From a virus, in IMG/VR virus record IMGVR_UViG_3300032241_000324, positions 1 through 27,704 of that record: a DNA stretch of 27,704 nt; one strand, given 5' to 3'. This document shows positions 20,954 to 27,704 of the stretch, piece by piece; positions within the stretch are counted from its first letter, which is position 1; the number at the start of each line of letters is the position of its first letter. The position numbers and the translations under genes are program-made. Under the pieces are notes generated by a model, which saw only the letters and a list, made by a program, of their open reading frames with translations, searched no databases and was not told the DNA's origin.

Positions 20954-22683
20954 AAAGTGCCGCCATCCATTGTTGTTGTCCAAACTGGAACACCAGCATT
21001 AGTTACAGTTAGAATCTGATTTGACCATGTTTGGTCAGCACTACCAGCAGCGGCTGTAACACCTAAGTTACCTGTTCCGTTACCAAATGTAACACCGTTT
21101 GTTGTGATACTATTTAAGCCTGTGCCACCAGAAGAAACTAATAATGGAGTACCTAATGTTAATGAAGCAATATTGGCGTTGGTAGAAACTCCTAACGATA
21201 CAATGTTAGCAACACCTGATACACCAAGATTAACTACGTTAGCGTTAGTGATACCTAGTGATGAAATATTAGCAACACCAGATACAGTCAATGCTGAAAT
21301 GTTGGCAGTTACAGCACCTAATGAATTTAAATTAGATACACCTGATACACCTAGAGTAGCAATATTAGCTGTATTGATGACTGTTAAAGCAGCAATATTT
21401 GCGTTAGTACCTACGCCTAACGAAGTAATATTAGCGACACCAGAAACACCTAATGTAGCAGTATTTGTTGTATTAGTTACAGTTAAACCACCAATGTTAG
21501 CAGTTGTAACACCTAATGAAGATAAGTTAGTAACACCAGAAACACCTAATGTGGCAATATTGGCAGTACCTGAAACACCTAGAGCAATTAAGTTACCTGT
21601 ATTTGCTGTTACAGTTGAGATACCATATACGTTACCATTGGCAGCATCAACACCACCAACTTTGATAATATCATAATAAGTATTACCATCAAATGTAACA
21701 GTTGTTCCTGGTTCATTAATTACGTTAGAGAATAATTTCCATTTATTGTCGTTATAATCACGAACAAAACCAGTATGTTGGTATAAAGATGTGCCACCTG
21801 TGTGACCTGTACCAACAAAGTGACCAACGAAACCGATATCTACTAGATTACCTGAATTATTTGATGCCAAATAAATGATTGGGTCGGTAATATTTAATGT
21901 TGATATAGAGTTTGCGTAAGTGATATTACCTGAAACTGCTAAATTTGATACAGTTAATGTACCACCAACAGACATATTATTGGTTGGTAAACTTAAATCA
22001 GTATTAAATACTTGTGTACCAACAGCTGAGGTATTTGTACGAGCAATCGTATTATCAGTAGAAATAACTACGTTGGCACCACCAGAACCGTTAGCAGTTT
22101 CAGTTGCAACAATACCTGTTCCGTTACCAACAATCGTAAACACATTACCAGTTTGTAGTACGCTTGAACCTGTATTACCTGAAACTGTAATATTAGAAGA
22201 AATTACATTGGTTGTTACGGAAAGGATACGGCCGTTTGCACCAATCTGTATTGTAGGAATACTTGTAGGATTACCGTAATAACCTGGAGTTAAACCAGCA
22301 ATAGTATTTAAAGAAGCGTTTAATGTAACATTATTATTGCCTTGGAAATACTGTGCTGATGCAGTAATATCACCACCAGAAATCTGGAAAGTATTATTAG
22401 ATACAGTAGCAATCGCTAAATTGGCAGTACCGTATAATTGACCAGCAAATGAACCATCAGAAGCACGTTTTACTAGTGTATTACCTGTATTAGCAGAAGT
22501 AGCATTATCAATCGTTTGTGTGTAAAGTAAACCACCAACGTTAACAACACCTGTTCCTGTCGAATTTCCTAGAAAAAATGTGTTAGATAGATATGAGTAG
22601 GCTAATTCACCTGCTTTCAGTCCACTAGGTATTGTCGTGGTACTTGAGCGTTTTATCTGAATGATGGTATTAGAAGCTGCCAT
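20950..22683 (-). CDS. Beta-repeat fibre protein with DGGTF tail, 577 residues
   Basis: It begins MAASNTIIQIKRSSTTTIPS, then GLKAGELAYSYLSNTFFLGN, an Mtd-like N-terminal domain. A central part contains segments common in phage fibres (YQHTGFVRDYNDNKWKLFSN near 300, HFVGTGHTGG). From about residue 360 to 505 a regular 10-11-residue repeat follows, of the type ANIATLGVSGV / TNLSSLGVTT / ANIAALTVINT, which looks like a solenoid or triple beta-helix. The end has GGTGLNSITTNGVTFGN and terminates in MDGGTF. It has no S74 domain. A late-type promoter and an AAGGAAAT ribosome site lie upstream. The likely role is a fibre or spike; the receptor is unknown. Confidence 0.8.
   Translation of the reverse strand: MAASNTIIQIKRSSTTTIPSGLKAGELAYSYLSNTFFLGNSTGTGVVNVGGLLYTQTIDNATSANTGNTLVKRASDGSFAGQLYGTANLAIATVSNNTFQISGGDITASAQYFQGNNNVTLNASLNTIAGLTPGYYGNPTSIPTIQIGANGRILSVTTNVISSNITVSGNTGSSVLQTGNVFTIVGNGTGIVATETANGSGGANVVISTDNTIARTNTSAVGTQVFNTDLSLPTNNMSVGGTLTVSNLAVSGNITYANSISTLNITDPIIYLASNNSGNLVDIGFVGHFVGTGHTGGTSLYQHTGFVRDYNDNKWKLFSNVINEPGTTVTFDGNTYYDIIKVGGVDAANGNVYGISTVTANTGNLIALGVSGTANIATLGVSGVTNLSSLGVTTANIGGLTVTNTTNTATLGVSGVANITSLGVGTNANIAALTVINTANIATLGVSGVSNLNSLGAVTANISALTVSGVANISSLGITNANVVNLGVSGVANIVSLGVSTNANIASLTLGTPLLVSSGGTGLNSITTNGVTFGNGTGNLGVTAAAGSADQTWSNQILTVTNAGVPVWTTTMDGGTF
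21150..21600 (-). repeat. About 33-bp repeats encoding an 11-residue beta-solenoid unit
   Basis: About thirteen units of the pattern (A/T)NI-x-x-LGVSGV, alternating with (A/T)NI-x-x-LTV-x-NT. The codons vary between units, so the periodicity is a protein feature, not a fresh DNA duplication. Boundaries are approximate. Confidence 0.8.
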
Positions 22684-22717
22684 GGCTTATTTCCTTATTA
22701 TTTTTATTATTATTCTA

Positions 22718-22725
22718 TATTTATT
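22718..22725 (-). promoter_or_regulatory. Late-type promoter AATAAATA
   Basis: A 7 of 8 match to TATAAATA. It overlaps the stop codon of the 80-residue gene and lies 35 bases upstream of the 577-residue fibre gene, in a very AT-rich spacer, so chance matching is more likely here than at the other sites. Confidence 0.5.
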
Positions 22726-22966
22726 AAAAAGTACCACCGTCTACACCATTTAATGTTAATGGTAAATTACCTGCATTAGTGACGATAAAATTTGATGTAT
22801 TTGCTTGATAAGAAATTACATCTCCATCTGCTAAACCAGTCAAATTTAAATCTGCTGCATTATGAAGCCTATTTGTTCCTGCACCAAGACCAGCTATAGT
22901 TGGTGGAGTAGGAGTACCAACTCTGACCTGTATAACCGCTGGTGGTGTGACAGTAACATTTGGCAT
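22724..22966 (-). CDS. Small structural protein with DGGTF tail, 80 residues
   Basis: It begins MPNVTVTPPAVIQVRVGTPT, has a hydrophobic Pro/Val-rich start that is not a signal peptide, then LNLTGLADGDVISYQANTSN and a terminal VDGGTF. The LADGDVISYQ segment resembles short fibre and decoration modules of marine phages, where a similar phrase precedes a strand such as FIVTN. Its start overlaps the stop of the 111-residue gene by one base (TAATG), so the two are coupled. It has no enzymatic features. It could be a small adaptor or decoration protein; the shared C-terminal tag links it to the 577- and 201-residue proteins. Confidence 0.72.
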   Translation of the reverse strand: MPNVTVTPPAVIQVRVGTPTPPTIAGLGAGTNRLHNAADLNLTGLADGDVISYQANTSNFIVTNAGNLPLTLNGVDGGTF

Positions 22967-23301
22967 TATCTTGATACTGAAGGAGAAACTTCAGCAATTC
23001 CTTCTAAGATTCTGGTAACATTATTGTTTTGGTCAGTAATTTTAGTGTCATACACCCAACGACCTGGTGGAAGATTTGCTGTATTTGCAGCCGATAAACC
23101 TAAAATAATTGTACCGGTACTACTATTGATGATAGTTGAGAAAGATGCTAGAGTGTTTGCTGAGTAATATGACTTACGGATTTCACTATTCGCAGTAAAA
23201 CCTACTAAATTATAAGAATTTAGGTATACATCATCAAGTGTAATTGAAGTTGAAAATGTGGAACCTTGTTCAATGTATAGATTGGTGTAAGCAGCTGGCA
23301 T
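22966..23301 (-). CDS. Ig-like small virion protein, 111 residues
   Basis: It begins MPAAYTNLYIEQGSTFSTSI. The pattern IEQGSTFS, then LVGFTANSEIRKSYYS, a GTIILGLSAANTANLPPGRWVYD segment and a final LEGIAEVSPSVSR fits a small family of beta-sandwich virion proteins frequent in T4-like cyanophages, somewhat like the N-terminal domain of BppU-type baseplate proteins. It is a single-domain protein at the usual length of about 110 residues. It has a strong AGAGGAAATAATG ribosome site and a CATAAATA late-type promoter 33 bases upstream, so it begins a transcript that continues into the 80-residue gene. Its position in the virion cannot be told from sequence. Confidence 0.78.
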   Translation of the reverse strand: MPAAYTNLYIEQGSTFSTSITLDDVYLNSYNLVGFTANSEIRKSYYSANTLASFSTIINSSTGTIILGLSAANTANLPPGRWVYDTKITDQNNNVTRILEGIAEVSPSVSR

Positions 23302-23333
23302 TATTTCCTCTGTGAAATCTTTATCCTATTGGA

Positions 23334-23341
23334 TATTTATG
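23334..23341 (-). promoter_or_regulatory. Late-type promoter CATAAATA
   Basis: A 7 of 8 match to the T4 late element, placed between the end of the 1430-residue fibre gene and the 111-residue gene. Confidence 0.68.
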
Positions 23342-23344
23342 CCA

Positions 23345-26300
23345 TTATTTTTTCTTCAATTCGTCAATTTCAGATTTGAGTTCTTTGATAGCTTCAATCA
23401 AAACACCTACAATATTACCATAAGCAACGGATAATGTTTTGTCCTCGTCTGTACCTTCTAGAACAACTTCAGGTAAAACTTCTCTTATTTCCTGAGCAAT
23501 CACACCAATACCATGTTGACCATCTCTGTCAAAACTTACGCCACGAAGAGCAGAAACTTTATCTAAGGCACCAGTAATAGTTTGTACATTAGTTTTAAGT
23601 CTTGCATCAGAATAAGCAGTAACGTTTTGATAAGCAGTTAAATTTCCAGAATCATCTAAAGTAAATAAAGGTATAGTATAAGCGCTATTAACAATTTCAT
23701 ACGAACCAGATGGATTTATACGGAAATATTTGTAACCGTTTGTTGCTCCTGTATTTTGAACTTTGAAGAAAGTATGGTAGTTTGTTCCTCCGTAACCATT
23801 ATTTCCAAATGACATATATGAAGCGAAACCTAACGCATTTGATCCACCATTAAATGATGCAACACCTGAAGAACTACTAACGCTATTTACAGTAATATTA
23901 GGACTTCCAGATAAACCAGCCGCATTTCCACCAATATTTAAATTAGCTACAGGAGTTGTTGAATTTACAACAAAAGGTGCTGTGCCTGTTGTTGCTGTTG
24001 ATACAAATTGTGTTCCACTATGTGTACCAGGAGAACTAAAATTACCACTAGCGTCAAATGTATGTGTGTATAACCCACCGTATATATCGATAGTAAATGC
24101 GGACAAATTTACACAATGGATGTTTTGATATCCATATCCTGTACTCTGATTTGTATTAGATGAATTTAAAACATAAAATCCAGAATTATAACTGTTACCT
24201 GAATAACTATACGAAGTAACTGAACCTGTATTGATGTTAGGATAAGTGCCTGAAGTAAAATTAGAAGCAGTACCTGTAGTGTTTTGGTTTAATGTTGGGA
24301 ACGCACAATTAGTTAAATTACCAGAAGCCGGTGTACCTAATGCTGGAGTTACTAAAGTAGGTGAATTGCTTAAAACAACACTACCTGTACCAGTTGATGT
24401 GGTGGTACCAGTACCGCCATTACCAACAGCAAGTGTTCCTGATACCTGACCTAAAGGTACATTAGTTGCATTTGAAAGATTTACAGATGATGGTGTACCT
24501 AATGCTGGAGTTACTAAAGTAGGTGAATTGCTTAGAACATTATTGCCTGTACCAGTTGAGGTTGTAACACCAGTACCACCATAAGCGGTAGCAATCGTTG
24601 AACCTTGCCATGTACCAGTACCAATTGTACCTACTGATGTTAAACTAGAACTTGTAATACCAGAGGCTAATGATGTACCAGTTAAAGCACTACCAGCGTA
24701 GCTTAAACCACTATTACCAGCTGACTGAATTCTACCAAATGAATCTACATAAAAAGTTGGAATAGTAGTTGAAGAACCATATGTCCCGGCAGTAACACCA
24801 GAAGTTACTGGTGATATACTAACTGATTGATTTGAAGCGGTTGTATTAATTACATATGTATTAGAGGATGTTATTGCTAAGGCTTGGTTGATTAACGATA
24901 CGGATCCTGTACCACTACTACCAGAAATAGATAATGTTGAAGATACTGCCGCATTAGCAGCTGACGTTACACGACCATATGAATCAATCGCTAATACAGG
25001 AATCTGTGTTGTACCGCCATAAGTACCTGACGTAACACCACTAGTTTGTGGATTAATTGTGATTGATTGACCAGAAGCAGACGTAGTGAGAACACCAGTT
25101 ACACTTGAACCAACTGTTAATGTTTGATTGATTAATGATACTGAACCGGATCCTGAACCACCACCTATTGATAATGTAGAAGATACGGCAGCATTAGATG
25201 CTGAAGTTACACGACCATAAGCATCAATTGCTAAAACAGGAATCTGAGTGGCAGCACCATAATTACCTGCTGTAACACCTGAAGTAGGCAATCTGGAAGA
25301 TGATACAGTTCCAGATGTTAAATTACTAGCATTTAAATTAGTTGCGTTTGCAGTAATAGCACTATTCAATGTAGATACTGATGAAGAAACATATGAAGCC
25401 ATACCTGTATTGGCTTGGTCAACATAAGCCTTCATAGCAGTATTTGATGAAGTTACTGATGAAGAAACATATGAAGCCATACCTGTATTGGCTTGGTCAA
25501 CGTAAGCCTTTATAGCAGTATTTGAAGCAACCACATATGAAGCCATACCTGTATTGGCTTGGTCAACGTAAGCCTTCATACCAGTATTTGCCTGGTCAAC
25601 GTAAGCCTTCATAGCAGTATTTGCTGTATTTAAAGCATAAGAAGTAGCAATATTAGATTGACTTGTGTCGGTCGAAATAATACTTAATTTTTCAGCAGTT
25701 AAAATCTGATTGTAAATACCACTTTGTACGTTAAGAATTGCCCATACATTAGATGTTTGATTCCATTGAATGTAAGAGTTTGCGTCAGAACCTTGATTAG
25801 GTATTGTACCTGTTCTGTATACGCCAAAATATACAGTTTGATTTGGTGTTGCAGCACTTAGAATAAATTTATTGGAGTTATAAATTGTCGAACCGTTAAT
25901 AGTAAAATTACCACCAACACTAAAATTATTTGTGATTTGACCAGAACCAGCAGTTAGTGAACCGCCAGTATTTAAATTATTGGTAATATAGAGATTATTT
26001 CCAACACCAAGGTCGTTGACTGTATTTGCTAGACCACTTGCATAAAATTTGGTTGTTACTACGTTAGCTGCTTGTATATTACTATTAACCCATACATTAC
26101 CTGTAGCAACAATATTGGAAGTTGCAATGTTTGTTGTTACCCACAAATTACTACCAACACCTAAATCATTTATTGTGTTAGAAAGACCGGTGGAGTAAAA
26201 TTTATTTGTAACGATGTTGGCCGCTTGCACATTTGAATTGACCCATACATTACCTGTAGCAACAATATTTGCTGTTGTGATATTATTAGTTACAAATAAA

Positions 26301-27637
26301 TTAGCGGTATTAACACTTGTATTTGCCTGTACATTACCTGTATATGTGTTACCTGTCACAACTAATAGTGCAGTATTAACACCAGTATTTGCTTGTAGAG
26401 TATTAGTCCAAGTACCATTTGTTACCACAACTTGTGCAGTATTTACTGAAGTATTAGACTGCAATGTATTCGTTATTAGAGATGATGTGTTAACGGAAGT
26501 GTTCGCTTGTAATGTATTGGTCCAAGTACCATTTGTTACCACAACTTGAGCCGTATTAACGGATGTGTTAGCCTGTAAGGTATTTGTAATTACACTAGCG
26601 GTATTGACACTTACATTTGCCTGTAGAGTATTAGTCCAAGTACCATTTGTTACCACAACTTGAGCCGTATTAACGGAAGTATTTGCTTGTAAGGTATTTG
26701 TTATTAGAGATGCTGTGTTTACTGAAGTATTGGCTTGTAATGTATTGGTCCATGTACCATTCGTTACCACAACTTGAGCCGTATTAACGGATGTGTTAGC
26801 CTGTAACGTATTGGTTATAACTTGAGCTGTATTAACAGAAACATTAGATTGTAATGTATTAGTCCATGTACCATTAGTAACAACCATTTGGGCTGTATTA
26901 ACAGATACGTTTGCTTGAACTGCATTTGCGTATGCAATATTAACAACATTAATTAAATTTGTTTTAACATTATCAGATGCATATACTGTATTAGCATATA
27001 CACCATTGGCAGCTGTTATGTTTGTGTTTGATGTAATTGCATTTCCAAATATATTACCTGTAACAGTTAATAACGCAGTATTAACACCAGTATTTGCTTG
27101 TACTGCATTAACGTATGTATTACCAGAACCAACAATACTACCACTAACGTATGCATTACCAGTTGTTGTTTGATATGTAACTGTTAAATTATTTTGAACT
27201 GCTACATTGCCAGTTACTTGAACATTACTTGCAAATGAAGCAAAACCTTGTGTATTTGAGTTGCCTAAAATTGTTACATTACCTTGTACGTTTGCATTAT
27301 TGGCAACGTATAGTCCTGTATTTGAACCCATCAATGCAACGTTGCCGCTAGCAAATATAGATAGTTGTGTGTTTGTTGTATATACTTGACCACCAACAGT
27401 TATATTATTATCAACTATTGTAGATGAACCAACGCCTACTGAGTGTAATGTACCATACATTAATGCAGTTGCATTAACTTGTAAACCTGTTGTGGGGTCA
27501 TCTAAGTATAATGTACCTGTCGATTTATGATAGTTATTTGCCGCTAAATCATTGTTTTCTTTAGCTAAAGCATTAGTTGTTACAATCCAATCACCAAAAG
27601 TGTTAGCGGTACTTAAGAGAGAGTATACGTTAGACAT
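23345..27637 (-). CDS. Long repetitive tail fibre with S74 self-cleaving chaperone, 1430 residues
   Basis: It begins MSNVYSLLSTANTFGDWIVT. The N-terminal half is Asn/Thr/Val-rich beta-type sequence with several repeat families: a 38-residue unit (NTLQANTSVNTAQVVVTNGT) about four times, a roughly 50-residue unit (NIVATGNVWVNSN to NDLGVG) twice, four AYVDQANTG units, and a roughly 70-residue unit (TQIPVLAIDAYGRVTSASNA) two to three times. Then come two LSNSPTLVTPALGTP units, widespread in phage fibres. The C-terminus is a peptidase S74 domain from S1343: SDARLKTNV, GIGVIAQEIREVLPEVV and a [18 protein letters not shown] coiled coil. The catalytic-type Ser and Lys are present, so the last 88 residues should be released after trimer folding. 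The start codon lies inside the end of the preceding gene. It is the longest fibre here; a distal or long fibre role is inferred. Confidence 0.88.
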   Translation of the reverse strand: MSNVYSLLSTANTFGDWIVTTNALAKENNDLAANNYHKSTGTLYLDDPTTGLQVNATALMYGTLHSVGVGSSTIVDNNITVGGQVYTTNTQLSIFASGNVALMGSNTGLYVANNANVQGNVTILGNSNTQGFASFASNVQVTGNVAVQNNLTVTYQTTTGNAYVSGSIVGSGNTYVNAVQANTGVNTALLTVTGNIFGNAITSNTNITAANGVYANTVYASDNVKTNLINVVNIAYANAVQANVSVNTAQMVVTNGTWTNTLQSNVSVNTAQVITNTLQANTSVNTAQVVVTNGTWTNTLQANTSVNTASLITNTLQANTSVNTAQVVVTNGTWTNTLQANVSVNTASVITNTLQANTSVNTAQVVVTNGTWTNTLQANTSVNTSSLITNTLQSNTSVNTAQVVVTNGTWTNTLQANTGVNTALLVVTGNTYTGNVQANTSVNTANLFVTNNITTANIVATGNVWVNSNVQAANIVTNKFYSTGLSNTINDLGVGSNLWVTTNIATSNIVATGNVWVNSNIQAANVVTTKFYASGLANTVNDLGVGNNLYITNNLNTGGSLTAGSGQITNNFSVGGNFTINGSTIYNSNKFILSAATPNQTVYFGVYRTGTIPNQGSDANSYIQWNQTSNVWAILNVQSGIYNQILTAEKLSIISTDTSQSNIATSYALNTANTAMKAYVDQANTGMKAYVDQANTGMASYVVASNTAIKAYVDQANTGMASYVSSSVTSSNTAMKAYVDQANTGMASYVSSSVSTLNSAITANATNLNASNLTSGTVSSSRLPTSGVTAGNYGAATQIPVLAIDAYGRVTSASNAAVSSTLSIGGGSGSGSVSLINQTLTVGSSVTGVLTTSASGQSITINPQTSGVTSGTYGGTTQIPVLAIDSYGRVTSAANAAVSSTLSISGSSGTGSVSLINQALAITSSNTYVINTTASNQSVSISPVTSGVTAGTYGSSTTIPTFYVDSFGRIQSAGNSGLSYAGSALTGTSLASGITSSSLTSVGTIGTGTWQGSTIATAYGGTGVTTSTGTGNNVLSNSPTLVTPALGTPSSVNLSNATNVPLGQVSGTLAVGNGGTGTTTSTGTGSVVLSNSPTLVTPALGTPASGNLTNCAFPTLNQNTTGTASNFTSGTYPNINTGSVTSYSYSGNSYNSGFYVLNSSNTNQSTGYGYQNIHCVNLSAFTIDIYGGLYTHTFDASGNFSSPGTHSGTQFVSTATTGTAPFVVNSTTPVANLNIGGNAAGLSGSPNITVNSVSSSSGVASFNGGSNALGFASYMSFGNNGYGGTNYHTFFKVQNTGATNGYKYFRINPSGSYEIVNSAYTIPLFTLDDSGNLTAYQNVTAYSDARLKTNVQTITGALDKVSALRGVSFDRDGQHGIGVIAQEIREVLPEVVLEGTDEDKTLSVAYGNIVGVLIEAIKELKSEIDELKKK
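24330..24534 (-). repeat. Exact 43-bp direct repeat (24330-24372 and 24492-24534)
   Basis: Both copies encode the segment around LSNSPTLVTPALGTP and are identical over 43 bases, 162 bases (54 codons) apart. Identity at synonymous positions suggests a recent duplication or conversion inside the long fibre gene. Confidence 0.85.
25376..25624 (-). repeat. AYVDQANTG repeats in the long fibre
   Basis: Four copies of AYVDQANTG with MASYV linkers, one pair directly adjacent. It is the same unit as the 66-bp repeats of the 1013-residue fibre, so the two genes share a fibre-shaft module. Confidence 0.85.
25985..26290 (-). repeat. About 150-bp tandem repeat in the long fibre
   Basis: Two diverged copies encoding NIVATGNVWVNSN, AANIV, a KFY segment and NDLGVG. 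They are clear at protein level and diverged at DNA level. The boundaries are approximate. Confidence 0.72.
26400..26900 (-). repeat. 114-bp tandem repeat (38-residue units) in the long fibre
   Basis: The phrase encoding VVTNGTWTNTLQ recurs with a spacing of about 114 bases, near 26414, 26528, 26642 and 26756, with a diverged copy further on. Between the units lie NTSVNTA and ITNTLQANTSV segments. The copies differ at some synonymous positions. Confidence 0.82.
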
Positions 27638-27704
27638 TTGTACCTTTGCTTAATAATTGTGCCATCATTGATTTCAATTCTTTTAAGTCATCTTTGACTT
27701 CAGA
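27630..27704 (-). CDS. C-terminal end of an unidentified protein
   Basis: The last 24 codons of a gene that enters from the right edge, ending in LKSMMAQLLSKGTNV. The visible part is charged and heptad-like (SEVKDDLKELKSMM), suggesting a C-terminal helix or coiled coil. Its stop codon (27630-27632) lies inside the start of the 1430-residue fibre gene, giving an 8-base overlap, so the two are translationally coupled and probably functionally linked. Too little is visible to name it. Confidence 0.7.
   Translation of the reverse strand, partial: SEVKDDLKELKSMMAQLLSKGTNV

Noticed and set aside
21104-21676. A 190-codon plus-strand open frame inside the 577-residue fibre (and similar plus-strand frames at 17721, 22862 and 26214)
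   Set aside because: They are antisense to clear fibre genes, have no plausible ribosome site or promoter, and mirror the repeat periodicity of the real gene.
23322-23335. Small inverted repeat (5-bp arms, 4-base loop) in the leader of the 111-residue gene
   Set aside because: Too short, includes no ribosome site, and could easily occur by chance in AT-rich DNA. It is not comparable to the 12-bp element at 5455-5491.

Overview
The window is part of the late structural region of a T4-like contractile-tailed phage (Caudoviricetes, myovirus morphology). Every supported gene lies on the minus strand, so transcription runs from position 27704 down to 1. The base composition is clearly AT-rich by eye. 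Neck, sheath-terminator and terminase homologues, repetitive S74-chaperone fibres, a 2OG-Fe(II) oxygenase and a GT4 glycosyltransferase together resemble marine or freshwater T4-like phages of the cyanophage/pelagimyophage type. The host cannot be read from this sequence. No tRNA, integrase, insertion sequence or CRISPR array is visible. Coding density is very high, and the longest gaps between genes are about 50 bases.

Layout in transcription order. (1) 27704-15704, adhesin/fibre block: the 3' end of an unknown gene, a 1430-residue repetitive fibre with a self-cleaving S74 domain, a 111-residue Ig-like structural protein, an 80-residue protein, a 577-residue beta-repeat fibre, a 201-residue coiled-coil protein, and two related fibres of 509 and 1013 residues. 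(2) 15673-6182, collagen cassette: a 2OG-Fe(II) oxygenase and a GT4 glycosyltransferase, followed directly by three tandem paralogous fibres. Each has 48-51 Gly-X-Y triplets, mostly Gly-Pro-Thr, and a C-terminal S74 chaperone. (3) 6129-5505: two small proteins that look conserved but are unnamed. (4) 5451-1510, neck operon: gp13, gp14 and gp15, invaded by two HNH homing endonucleases, one upstream of gp13 and one between gp13 and gp14. (5) 1499-531: another fibre-like gene. (6) 519-1: gp16 (small terminase) and the start of gp17 (large terminase).

Seven late-type promoter motifs (NATAAATA or CTAAATA) sit in the gaps between genes, several of them overlapping the stop codon of the gene before. 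The most striking one lies in the loop of a perfect 12-bp inverted repeat whose downstream arm holds the ribosome binding site of the first HNH gene. This is the architecture of a late-only translation switch. Other signals worth a look are a duplicated gp13 start fused onto that HNH endonuclease, a DGG(T/S)F C-terminal tag on three neighbouring proteins, a beta module shared by the C-termini of gp14 and gp15, 49-nt near-identical cassettes shared by the collagen fibres, and the possible oxygenase/glycosyltransferase/collagen modification unit.
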